Of a stretch of DNA of 9,033 nt, positions 1-6,911 are shown one piece after another. Positions within the stretch are counted from its first letter, which is position 1; each line of letters opens with the position of its first letter. Made by a program: the position numbers and the translations under genes. Below the pieces are notes generated by a model. It searched no databases. It was not told the origin of the DNA and worked only from the letters and a program-made list of their open reading frames with translations. This stretch comes from Flavobacteriaceae bacterium (lineage in GTDB: Bacteria > Bacteroidota > Bacteroidia > Flavobacteriales > Flavobacteriaceae), in contig JAQWYU010000168.1 of assembly GCA_029253805.1 (NCBI GenBank), forward strand, positions 1 to 9,033, written 5' to 3'.

Positions 1-752
1 CCGTGAAAATAGACTTCCAGGTTGGGCCAAATTTCAAGAATATTTTTATTTCCAGTACTTTCTAGTACATTATTAAGCAATACTAACATCCAAGAAGGGA
101 CCCCAGCTAAACTCGTCACATTTTCATTAACAGTTTCATTTACAATAGCTTGCATTTTGTATTCCCAGTCACTTAACAATGAAACTTTATTCCCAGGAGT
201 ACTGCTAAACTCTGCCCAAAAAGGCATATTATCAATAAGTATAGCTGACAAATCGCCAAAAGTAGTCCCGTTTTCTTCGTAAAGTTCCTTACTTCCTCCC
301 AGTCGTAAGTTTTTTCCGTTAAATAGAGTTGAGTTCTCGTTGTTGTTCAAATACATACATAGTAAATCTTTTCCAGCCGCATAATGACAATCTTTTAATG
401 AGTCAGTACTTACGGGAATAAATTTGCTTTTCGCATTTGTAGTTCCACTCGATTTCGCAAACCAATTTATAGGCTTTGGCCAAAATATATTTTTCTCTCC
501 CTTTCTTGAGCGTTCAATTAAATTTTGATAGTCCTCGTAAGTTGAAATAGAAACACGCTGAGAAAAATCGCGGTAATTACGAATTGAGTTAAAGTCAAAT
601 TTTCTTCCAATCTCAGTATCCTTTGAAATAGAGATCAGACTCATTAGCAGTTCGTTTTGAACTTCATTCGGATATTTAAGAAACAAATCAATTTGATGAA
701 ACCGCTTCTTTAAAAACCATGATGCTACAGAATTTACTAATGGAATTGCCAT
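1..752 (-). CDS. GH3 auxin-responsive promoter family protein, C-terminus cut by window edge
   Basis: I translated this from the minus strand: ATG at 752-750, then 250 open codons to the window edge, so only the N-terminal half of a family of about 500 residues is present. GH3 proteins are acyl-adenylate/thioester-forming enzymes; plant members conjugate jasmonate or auxin to amino acids, and the substrate of bacterial members is unknown. Visible landmarks are the family N-terminus (MAIPLVNSVASWFLKKR), the nucleotide-binding serine/threonine loop SSGTTNAKSKFIPVS at residues 101-115, and the GVPSWM motif at 217-222. No signal peptide is seen, so it is probably cytoplasmic. It diverges from the DUF2797 gene across 45 bp with no visible RBS. 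The family call is firm from the motifs; the reaction is unknown. Confidence 0.9.
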   Translation of the reverse strand, partial: MAIPLVNSVASWFLKKRFHQIDLFLKYPNEVQNELLMSLISISKDTEIGRKFDFNSIRNYRDFSQRVSISTYEDYQNLIERSRKGEKNIFWPKPINWFAKSSGTTNAKSKFIPVSTDSLKDCHYAAGKDLLCMYLNNNENSTLFNGKNLRLGGSKELYEENGTTFGDLSAILIDNMPFWAEFSSTPGNKVSLLSDWEYKMQAIVNETVNENVTSLAGVPSWMLVLLNNVLESTGNKNILEIWPNLEVYFH

Positions 753-766
753 ATAAATGCATATAT

Positions 767-784
767 TTACATTGATAAATGTAA
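767..784. promoter_or_regulatory. Short palindrome in the GH3/DUF2797 divergent intergenic region
   Basis: TTACATT and AATGTAA form perfect 7-bp arms around a GATA spacer, near the middle of the 45-bp gap between the divergent starts at 752 and 798. The position would suit an operator or shared promoter element acting on both genes. The region is very AT-rich, so chance is a real alternative. No TAnnTTTG -7 box is visible on either strand here. Confidence 0.3.
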
Positions 785-797
785 TAAAAATCTTCTA

Positions 798-1592
798 ATG
801 CTTTACCAAGGAGTTTTAACTAAAATGGAAACAGAACTTTCTGAGCCAGTTCAATATTTTTTAGTGTTAGACAATGATGTTTTGAACATGAATCAGCTAC
901 TAAATAAGACTATTACGCTGTCTTTTGAAGGATTCGAATGCTTGAATTGCGGTACTAATTCCCCTATTTTTAGACAAGGTTTTTGCAAGTCATGCTTTTT
1001 CGAATTACCTCAAACAGCTGACTGGATTATGCGACCAGAGCTAAGCAAAGCTCACCTCAATATAGAAGACCGAGATTTGGAATATGAGAAGCGTGTTCAG
1101 TTACAACCCCATATAGTTTACCTTGCCAACTCTAGTAATGTAAAAGTTGGAGTAACCCGAAAAACACAAGTACCTACTCGTTGGATTGACCAAGGAGCTC
1201 AACAGGCATTGGAAATAATGGAAGTTCCCAACCGATATTTAGCGGGGATTACTGAAGTTGCTCTTAAAAAACACATTAGTGATAAAACTAATTGGAGAGA
1301 AATGCTGAAAGGTACTAATAAGGACGATAAGCTGGAGGTTTGGAGACAACGTTTGTCTAATTATATCCCTGAGGAAACTAAATCTTTTTTTTTAGTCAAG
1401 CAAAAACCACTTGAAATTGAATTTCCAGTTTGCCAATACCCACAGAAACCTAAAAGCTTAAACCTAAAAAAAACAGGAAAGTTTTCCGGGGTTCTTAAAG
1501 GCATCAAGGGTCAATATCTAATGTTTGAAGATAATACTGTTTTTAATATTAGAGGTAATGAAGGCATAGTTATTGGACTGGATATAGGTTAA
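798..1592 (+). CDS. DUF2797 family protein with CxxC zinc site
   Basis: 264 residues, full length for DUF2797, a family without an established function. The start at 798 preserves the conserved opening (YQGVLTKMETEL) and is preceded by AT-rich sequence with no Shine-Dalgarno, normal for Bacteroidota. Cysteines 48, 51, 63 and 66 form a CxxC-x11-CxxC zinc-ribbon-like pair. The most conserved block follows: WIMRPELS (76-83), AHLNIEDRDL (85-94), then HIVYLA, VKVGVTR, R128-W-I-D-Q-G-A and AGITEVALKKH (149-159). The order of short strands, Arg and Glu in that block resembles a GIY-YIG-type fold, but this is my inference. The C-terminal third (about 205-264) is a lysine-rich linker and a small beta-rich end. 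A run of nine T lies within it (1385-1393). Its stop overlaps the stop of the convergent transporter gene. Confidence 0.88.
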   Translation: MLYQGVLTKMETELSEPVQYFLVLDNDVLNMNQLLNKTITLSFEGFECLNCGTNSPIFRQGFCKSCFFELPQTADWIMRPELSKAHLNIEDRDLEYEKRVQLQPHIVYLANSSNVKVGVTRKTQVPTRWIDQGAQQALEIMEVPNRYLAGITEVALKKHISDKTNWREMLKGTNKDDKLEVWRQRLSNYIPEETKSFFLVKQKPLEIEFPVCQYPQKPKSLNLKKTGKFSGVLKGIKGQYLMFEDNTVFNIRGNEGIVIGLDIG

Positions 1593-2293
1593 TCAATTTG
1601 AATTTCTTCATTTACATCTAGTTTAAACTGTTTCCTGAATAGAAACACACCCAAGTAAAGAAAGGGAGTGTCAATGACTGCAATTAGAATTTTGAAACTT
1701 ACGCCAGCAACAAGCAGTCCTGCAAATAAATCCCATGATATTTCCTTAAATAAACAAAGAAGCACAAGTACTGTTGATGTATCGACAAGTTGTGATAAGA
1801 ATGTAGAGCAGTTATTTCTTAACCAAAGGTGTTTACCTTTTGTGAGATTTTTCCAGTAATGGTAAATCCGAATATCTATAAATTGCGCAAATAGATAGGC
1901 TAACATACTCGCTAATACTGCCACACTTGTACTACCGAAAACAGATTTAAATACAGCATCAGAAATAGGTGACCAGTCAGTTGCTGGGACGATAGAGCCT
2001 ACACAAATAATCCCCATAGAAAAAAAAGATGCGATTACTCCGCCTATTACTACATGATTTGCTTTTTGTTTTCCATAAATTTCACTAATTAAGTCTGTGA
2101 TTAAAAAAGTGATGGGATAGGGAAGGATTCCCACTGATAATTCGAATAGCTTTACTCCAAATATGGGTGTTTCAATAGGATAGAAATAAAAAAATTTTTT
2201 AAAAATCATATTTGAAACCACTAGAGATGTAACAAATAAAACACCAAGAACTAAATAAATTTGTTGAGCTAAGGCCTTGTCTCTAAGTGTCAT
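1589..2293 (-). CDS. yhhQ: Queuosine precursor transporter, YhhQ/DUF165 family
   Basis: 234-residue integral membrane protein. The family imports 7-deazapurine precursors (preQ0/preQ1) used to make queuosine at the tRNA wobble position. Hydrophobic segments lie roughly at residues 12-31, 45-70, 80-101, 121-142, 165-182 and 187-217, fitting a six-helix inner-membrane protein. The family signature YPITFLITDLISEIYGK spans about residues 59-75, and a second conserved patch, R159 to SQLVDT (167-172), precedes helix five. The length is usual. The ATG start at 2293 lies 68 bp from the divergent folK-fusion start, with a -7 promoter box between them. The gene converges on DUF2797 and shares the bases TTAA for both stop codons. 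The call rests on motifs and hydropathy; exact substrate specificity cannot be read from the sequence. Confidence 0.9.
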   Translation of the reverse strand: MTLRDKALAQQIYLVLGVLFVTSLVVSNMIFKKFFYFYPIETPIFGVKLFELSVGILPYPITFLITDLISEIYGKQKANHVVIGGVIASFFSMGIICVGSIVPATDWSPISDAVFKSVFGSTSVAVLASMLAYLFAQFIDIRIYHYWKNLTKGKHLWLRNNCSTFLSQLVDTSTVLVLLCLFKEISWDLFAGLLVAGVSFKILIAVIDTPFLYLGVFLFRKQFKLDVNEEIQID

Positions 2294-2315
2294 TAAAATT
2301 TAAATAATTTTTTAA

Positions 2316-2323
2316 CAAAGATA
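2316..2323 (-). promoter_or_regulatory. Bacteroidota -7 promoter box for yhhQ
   Basis: On the minus strand this reads TATCTTTG, a perfect match to the TAnnTTTG element used by the primary sigma factor of Bacteroidota. The yhhQ start codon at 2293 would follow a leader of roughly 15-20 nt. I do not see a convincing -33 TTG upstream, so the assignment rests on the -7 box and its position. Confidence 0.5.
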
Positions 2324-2361
2324 TAATATTAATTTTTCTTTTACTTATTTTGCTATTTAAT

Positions 2362-3489
2362 ATGGAGGAAATACAAACTGTTTTAATTGGAATTGGAAGC
2401 AATATAGGGGATAAGATAAATAACCTTCAATCGGCTATTGATGCTATCCACACACAAGTAGGTAGCATACATGAAATTTCATCACTTTATCAAACGCCTG
2501 CCTTAGGATTTGAAGGGGATGATTTCATCAATGGTTGCTTGAAGGTGGCGACACAATTAGACTCAGCTCAAGTATTAGCAAAATTATTAACTATTGAAAC
2601 AAAGCTAGGGCGAGTGCGTCACAATGATGGTTACTACCATTCTAGATCAATAGATCTTGACATCTTGTTTTATGAATCTTTAATTTCAAAATCTGATCAC
2701 TTAGAATTACCACACCCCAGGGCTCATGAGCGTCTTTTTGTTCTCAAGCCTTTATTAGATGTAGCGTCTGATTACGTACACCCAGTTTTAAATAATACAA
2801 TAGAACAGTTATTAGAGACCTGCCAAGATAATAGTACAATTACCTGTTTAGATGTCAATTTAAAAAACCCAATTCATAACTTTAACTTTTCAAATTACAA
2901 TTTCATAGCTATAGAGGGTAATATAGGAGCTGGTAAAACAAGTCTAGCTCATATGATGTCTAACGACTTTAATGCTAAACAAATTCTTGAACGTTTTGCT
3001 GATAATCCTTTTTTACCAAAATTTTACAAAGATGCAACACGCTATGCTTTTACGCTTGAAATGTCTTTTTTGGCAGATCGCTATCAGCAGATTTCTGATG
3101 ATTTATCTCAGTTAGATTTATTTAGCGATTTTATTGTGAGTGATTATGATGTTTTTAAGTCACTTATTTTTTCAAAAATCACTCTAAGTGAAGACGAGTT
3201 TGCCCTATACAGAAAACTTTTTTATCAAGTTTATAAGGACATAGCAAGGCCAGACATGTATATTTACCTTTATCAAAACACCGAACGTTTGCAAGAAAAT
3301 ATAAGGAACAGAGCTCGTGATTACGAACAAACTATCGAGTCTAGCTATTTAGAAAAAATAAATACAGGTTATTTAAAATTTATAAAAAACCATCCTGAAT
3401 TCAATATTAAGATTATTGATATCTCAAACAGAGATTTTGTAAAAAATCGCATCGATTATCTTTGGATTTTAGAGCAAATTTGCTCTTAG
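2362..3489 (+). CDS. folK: Fused HPPK (FolK) and deoxynucleoside kinase
   Basis: Bifunctional 375-residue protein. Residues 1 to about 160 are 2-amino-4-hydroxy-6-hydroxymethyldihydropteridine diphosphokinase, which transfers pyrophosphate from ATP to 6-hydroxymethyl-dihydropterin in folate synthesis. Its marks are IGSNIGDK (11-18), the Mg-binding SIDLDIL (96-102; D98, D100) and LPHPRAHERLFVLKPL (116-131). Residues about 180-375 form a dNK/dGK-type kinase phosphorylating deoxynucleosides for salvage: P-loop GNIGAGKTS (186-194), ERFADNPFLP (210-219), DR at 239-240, SDYDVFKS (260-267) and an arginine-rich lid (RNRARDYEQ, 315-323). A polar linker (about 155-178) joins them. I prefer the ATG at 2362 over an in-frame TTG at 2350, because HPPKs begin just before the first beta strand (TVLIGIGSN). 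The fusion is known in Bacteroidota. The end overlaps the convergent methyltransferase by 4 nt. Confidence 0.94.
   Translation: MEEIQTVLIGIGSNIGDKINNLQSAIDAIHTQVGSIHEISSLYQTPALGFEGDDFINGCLKVATQLDSAQVLAKLLTIETKLGRVRHNDGYYHSRSIDLDILFYESLISKSDHLELPHPRAHERLFVLKPLLDVASDYVHPVLNNTIEQLLETCQDNSTITCLDVNLKNPIHNFNFSNYNFIAIEGNIGAGKTSLAHMMSNDFNAKQILERFADNPFLPKFYKDATRYAFTLEMSFLADRYQQISDDLSQLDLFSDFIVSDYDVFKSLIFSKITLSEDEFALYRKLFYQVYKDIARPDMYIYLYQNTERLQENIRNRARDYEQTIESSYLEKINTGYLKFIKNHPEFNIKIIDISNRDFVKNRIDYLWILEQICS
3471..3486. terminator. Perfect palindrome at folK/methyltransferase junction, possible bidirectional terminator
   Basis: AGAGCAAATTTGCTCT is a 16-bp perfect palindrome, able to fold as a 6-bp stem with an AATT loop in RNA from either strand. 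It overlaps the last codons of the folK fusion and touches the stop of the convergent methyltransferase gene. These two genes have no intergenic space, so a hairpin inside the coding end is a plausible way to end both transcripts. The following U-tracts are weak (TTAGCTTAATTT on plus, AAAATCC on minus), which limits confidence. Confidence 0.4.
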
Positions 3490-4013
3490 CTTAATTTATT
3501 AAAAATATCCCAAAGGACAATTCCACAACTCACAGATATATTCAAAGAATGCTTCGTGCCATATTGAGGGATTTCAATAATTTGATCACTTTCATTTACC
3601 ACATTTTGTGATACGCCTTTAACCTCATTACCAAAAACTACGGCATAAATTTGTTTTTTTTTTGGCATAAACTTGTTAAGCATGGTAGATTTTTCGGCTT
3701 GCTCAATTGAGAGGACTTGGATATTGTTCAACTGTAGTTTTCTTATTAGTTCTAGTGTACATTCTGCGTATTCCCAATCAATGGAGTTCGTGCTTCCCAA
3801 GGCTGTTTTTTGAATATCCCTGTGAGGAGGAGTTGCTGATATGCCACAGAGATATATTTTTTCAATTCGGAAAGCATCACAAGTTCTAAATACGCTGCCA
3901 ATGTTATTTAAACTCCTAATGTTGTCAAGAATTACAATTAGAGGAGTTTTGGTAACTTCTTTGAAGTCTTCAACCGATAAGCGATCTAATTCGCTATTTT
4001 CTAACTTTCGCAT
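3486..4013 (-). CDS. TrmH/SpoU-family RNA 2'-O-methyltransferase
   Basis: 175-residue SPOUT-class enzyme that would use S-adenosylmethionine to methylate a ribose 2'-OH in tRNA or rRNA. All three family motifs are present: motif 1 DNIRSLNNIGSVFRTCDAF (30-48, with the catalytic-type N36 and R43), motif 2 VFGNEVKGVS (126-135) and motif 3 IPQYGTKHSLNISVSCGIVL (148-167), which forms the knotted SAM site. It lacks the N-terminal substrate-binding domain of RlmB-type members, so it is a minimal single-domain form, closer in size to TrmL or TrmH cores. The target nucleotide cannot be told. An A10 run on the coding strand encodes KKK (residues 118-120), just before motif 2. The ATG start at 4013 lies behind tandem TACTTTTG promoter boxes shared with the mutS side. 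Confidence 0.92.
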   Translation of the reverse strand: MRKLENSELDRLSVEDFKEVTKTPLIVILDNIRSLNNIGSVFRTCDAFRIEKIYLCGISATPPHRDIQKTALGSTNSIDWEYAECTLELIRKLQLNNIQVLSIEQAEKSTMLNKFMPKKKQIYAVVFGNEVKGVSQNVVNESDQIIEIPQYGTKHSLNISVSCGIVLWDIFNKLS

Positions 4014-4064
4014 TCTACTATGATTTCTTAATAATTAAGGTTTTATAAAAAGGCTAAAATTAAT

Positions 4065-4096
4065 TACTTTAGCAAAAGTACAGTCACACAAAAGTA
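4065..4096. promoter_or_regulatory. Divergent promoter region between the RNA methyltransferase gene and mutS
   Basis: Two exact TACTTTTG boxes (TAnnTTTG type) lie on the minus strand at 4073-4080 and 4089-4096, a 16-bp direct repeat facing the methyltransferase gene about 60-75 nt upstream of its start. On the plus strand TACTTTAG at 4065-4072 is a one-mismatch -7 box facing mutS. The nearer minus box and the plus box together form an inverted repeat (TACTTT-AGCA-AAAGTA, 4065-4080), so a single site could serve both directions. No clear -33 TTG is visible for the mutS direction. Confidence 0.45.
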
Positions 4097-4118
4097 AGAT
4101 ATAAAAATCAAAAAACAA

Positions 4119-6722
4119 TTGGTTAAGAATACTAAGAAAGTCACTCCTTTAATGCAGCAATATAACACCATCAAGGTTAGGTACCCTGATGCTTTGTTGT
4201 TATTTCGAGTTGGCGACTTTTATGAAACTTTTGGAAGTGATGCAGTTAAGGCGTCCAAGATATTAGACATTATTTTAACTAAACGTGGCGCCGGAAGTGA
4301 AAGTGAAACCGAGTTAGCAGGATTTCCCCATCATTCGTTAAACACATATTTACCAAAATTAGTTAAAGCAGGTGAGCGAGTTGCTATTTGCGATCAGTTG
4401 GAAGATCCAAAACAAACTAAAAAAATTGTAAAACGAGGAGTCACCGAATTAGTAACTCCTGGGGTTGCTCTAAATGATGAGGTTCTGAGCTCAAAATCTA
4501 ATAATTTTTTAGCGGCAGTATATTTTGGAAAAGTAATTGGAGTTTCTTTTTTAGATGTTTCTACGGGTGAATTTTTAACCGCTCAGGGGTCTAATGAATA
4601 TATAGGGAAACTACTTCAAAACTTCAACCCAAGTGAAGTTCTTATAGAAAAAACAAAACGTAAGATTTTTATTGATACTTTCGGAACAAACTTTCATACT
4701 TTTTATTTAGAAGATTGGGTTTTTCAGCAGGATTATGCTAATGAGTTTCTTTGTAAACACTTTCAAAGTAAAACATTAAAAGGTTTTGGAGTTGATACTT
4801 TGTCACAAGGAATAATAGCCTCTGGGGCTGTGATGCATTACCTAGCAGATACGCAGCATAACAGATTACATCACATTACGTCAATTGAACGTATTTTAGA
4901 AGATGATTATGTATGGATGGATAAGTTTACTATTCGCAATTTAGAACTTTACAATTCTTACAATGCAAATGCTGTAACTTTGATTGATGTGATTGATCAC
5001 ACGATATCTCCTATGGGTGGACGTCTATTGAAGCGGTGGTTAGCGCTACCCTTGAAATCAATTGAAAAAATTAAAGCTCGTCATGAGGTTGTTCAGTACT
5101 TTTTAGATCAAGAAGACACACACAACAAAATTCAAAACTATATAAAACAAGTTGGAGATCTCGAACGTTTAATTTCCAAGGTTGCAACAAATAAGGTGAA
5201 CCCACGAGAAGTAGTTCATTTAAAAAACTCTCTAGAAGCCATAATCCCTGTTAAAACTTTGGCAACAAAGTGTGAAAACTCTGATTTGAAACTCATTGGT
5301 GGTAAGATTGAAAGCTGCGAAACGCTTAGAGAAAAGATCAAGTTTACACTTAATGAGGATGCACCAGTTAATATTTTGAAAGGGAACAGTATATCATCTT
5401 CTGCTTCTGAGGAATTGGAAAGCCTGAGAGCTATTGCTTTTTCTGGAAAAGATTATTTAGATAAAATGTTGGAGCGCGAAAGCGCAGCTACTGGTATTAC
5501 GTCCTTAAAAATAGCATCTAACAATGTTTTCGGGTATTATATTGAAGTCCGAAACTCTCATAAAGACAAGGTGCCTGAAAATTGGATCCGTAAGCAAACT
5601 CTAGTAAATGCTGAGCGGTATATTACTGAAGAGCTAAAGGAATATGAGGCCAAAATATTAGGGGCTGAAGATCGAATATTAGTTATTGAGCAAACACTTT
5701 TCTCGGAGCTAGTTTCTTGGATGCACACCTATATTTTACAAGTGCAACAAAATGCTCAACTTATTGCTCAGTTAGATTGTTTAGGAGCTTTTGCTTATTT
5801 AGCAAAACAAAACAACTATACTTATCCTGAAATGGATAAGTCCTTTGATTTAGAGGTCAAGCAAGGCCGTCACCCAGTAATCGAAAAGCAGCTACCTTTA
5901 GCTGAATCCTATATCGCCAATGACCTGTTTTTAGATCGAGATACGCAACAAATTGTAATGATTACTGGACCTAATATGTCTGGAAAATCTGCAATTTTAC
6001 GCCAAACAGCTTTGATTGTATTAATGGCTCAAATTGGGAGCTTTGTTCCAGCAGCTCATGCACGAATAGGTTTAGTTGATAAGATTTTTACAAGGGTAGG
6101 TGCAAGCGATAATATTTCTATGGGTGAATCTACTTATATGGTTGAAATGAATGAAACAGCTTCAATATTAAATAATGTTTCTGAACGAAGTTTAATTTTA
6201 TTAGACGAAATAGGACGCGGTACTAGTACTTATGATGGTATTTCAATAGCTTGGGCAATTAGCGAATATTTGCACGAACACCCTTCCCGTGCTAAAACCC
6301 TATTTGCAACTCATTACCATGAGTTAAACGAAATGACAGAAACTTTTGACAGAATTAAAAACTACAATGTGGCAGTCAAAGAATTAAAAGATACAGTTTT
6401 ATTTATGCGAACTTTAGTTAAAGGAGGTAGTCACCACAGTTTTGGAATTCATGTAGCTAAAATGGCAGGAATGCCTCCGCAGGTAATACAACGCGCCAAA
6501 AAAATACTCAAGCAACTAGAAAAGTCCCACTCAAGTGAAGAGTTAACTGCAAAGGTAAAGGATTTAGATCGTGAATTACAGCTCAGCTTTTTTAATTTAG
6601 ATGACCCAATATTAGAAGCTTTGAAATCTGATATAAAGGCGATTGATATTGATACTTTAACACCTGTAGAAGCATTGATGAAATTGAATGAAATAAAGCG
6701 TATGCTAATAAAAAAGAAATGA
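4119..6722 (+). CDS. mutS: DNA mismatch repair protein MutS
   Basis: 867-residue MutS, normal length, which recognises base mismatches and small loops as a clamp-like dimer and, on ATP binding, recruits MutL. The mismatch-reading F-x-E is F34-Y-E36 in GDFYETFG. Domain order is mismatch recognition (about 8-120), connector (125-250), lever and clamp helices (265-560) and ABC-type ATPase (565-800). The ATPase has Walker A GPNMSGKS (617-624), Walker [11 protein letters not shown] (694-703) and ATHYHEL (730-736), with the dimer-contact segment [11 protein letters not shown] after it. The start is TTG at 4119: an in-frame TAA lies at 4095-4097 with no ATG between, and this start keeps the conserved [11 protein letters not shown] lead; the next ATG (Met12) would remove part of it. 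tRNA genes follow after 91 nt with their own promoter. Confidence 0.98.
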   Translation: MVKNTKKVTPLMQQYNTIKVRYPDALLLFRVGDFYETFGSDAVKASKILDIILTKRGAGSESETELAGFPHHSLNTYLPKLVKAGERVAICDQLEDPKQTKKIVKRGVTELVTPGVALNDEVLSSKSNNFLAAVYFGKVIGVSFLDVSTGEFLTAQGSNEYIGKLLQNFNPSEVLIEKTKRKIFIDTFGTNFHTFYLEDWVFQQDYANEFLCKHFQSKTLKGFGVDTLSQGIIASGAVMHYLADTQHNRLHHITSIERILEDDYVWMDKFTIRNLELYNSYNANAVTLIDVIDHTISPMGGRLLKRWLALPLKSIEKIKARHEVVQYFLDQEDTHNKIQNYIKQVGDLERLISKVATNKVNPREVVHLKNSLEAIIPVKTLATKCENSDLKLIGGKIESCETLREKIKFTLNEDAPVNILKGNSISSSASEELESLRAIAFSGKDYLDKMLERESAATGITSLKIASNNVFGYYIEVRNSHKDKVPENWIRKQTLVNAERYITEELKEYEAKILGAEDRILVIEQTLFSELVSWMHTYILQVQQNAQLIAQLDCLGAFAYLAKQNNYTYPEMDKSFDLEVKQGRHPVIEKQLPLAESYIANDLFLDRDTQQIVMITGPNMSGKSAILRQTALIVLMAQIGSFVPAAHARIGLVDKIFTRVGASDNISMGESTYMVEMNETASILNNVSERSLILLDEIGRGTSTYDGISIAWAISEYLHEHPSRAKTLFATHYHELNEMTETFDRIKNYNVAVKELKDTVLFMRTLVKGGSHHSFGIHVAKMAGMPPQVIQRAKKILKQLEKSHSSEELTAKVKDLDRELQLSFFNLDDPILEALKSDIKAIDIDTLTPVEALMKLNEIKRMLIKKK

Positions 6723-6743
6723 GTATAAAAACTTAAAAAACCT

Positions 6744-6772
6744 TTGCTATTGTAAGAATTGTGTTAAATTTG
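6744..6772 (+). promoter_or_regulatory. Canonical Bacteroidota promoter for the tRNA-Gly/tRNA-Leu unit
   Basis: TTG at 6744-6746 and a perfect TAAATTTG (TAnnTTTG) at 6765-6772 are separated by 18 bp, matching the -33/-7 arrangement of the phylum. Transcription would start near 6777-6780, about 35 nt before the first tRNA. This is the best promoter in the window and suggests the tRNAs are transcribed independently of mutS. Confidence 0.72.
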
Positions 6773-6780
6773 CACCTCTA

Positions 6781-6810
6781 TTTGCATTCGCAAAAAGTAA
6801 GTTCTTTAAA
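6781..6810 (+). promoter_or_regulatory. tRNA leader with small hairpin and boxA-like element
   Basis: A 5-bp hairpin (TTTGC-ATTC-GCAAA, 6781-6794) is followed by GTTCTTTAA (6801-6809). The latter differs by one base from the boxA core GCTCTTTAA, which recruits the Nus antitermination complex in stable-RNA operons. The order promoter, hairpin, boxA-like box, mature tRNA resembles a short stable-RNA leader. The function is inferred from similarity and position only. Confidence 0.35.
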
Positions 6811-6813
6811 TCT

Positions 6814-6885
6814 GCGAAAGTAGCTCAGGGGTAGAGCATCACCTTGCCAAGGTGGGGGTCGCGAGTTCAAATCTCGTCTTTCGCT
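6814..6885 (+). tRNA. tRNA-Gly (anticodon GCC)
   Basis: A full cloverleaf can be folded: acceptor GCGAAAG (6814-6820) with CTTTCGC (6878-6884), discriminator T6885; D stem GCTC/GAGC (6823-6826/6834-6837); anticodon stem TCACC/GGTGG with loop TTGCCAA (6844-6850), anticodon GCC at 6846-6848; T stem GCGAG/CTCGT with loop TTCAAAT (6866-6872). The 3' CCA is not encoded and would be added enzymatically. It is the first gene of a two-tRNA unit. Confidence 0.97.
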
Positions 6886-6911
6886 CTGATACTTTTTATT
6901 AATACCAGTAT

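Noticed and set aside
22..282. Plus-strand open frame of 86 codons
   Set aside because: It is antisense to the GH3 gene, whose minus-strand translation carries clear family motifs.
1668..1859. Plus-strand open frame of 63 codons
   Set aside because: Antisense to yhhQ, with low-complexity content and no recognisable domain.
2350..2361. TTG-initiated four-codon N-terminal extension of the folK fusion
   Set aside because: An ATG follows at 2362 directly before the first HPPK strand; the extension adds nothing conserved and a TTG start is not needed.
2364..2369. GGAGGA, a Shine-Dalgarno-like sequence
   Set aside because: It lies inside the start region of folK (overlapping the ATG) and no in-frame start follows at a usable distance; Bacteroidota seldom use such sites.
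3707..4023. Two plus-strand open frames of 60 codons each
   Set aside because: Both are antisense to the methyltransferase gene, which has all SPOUT motifs.
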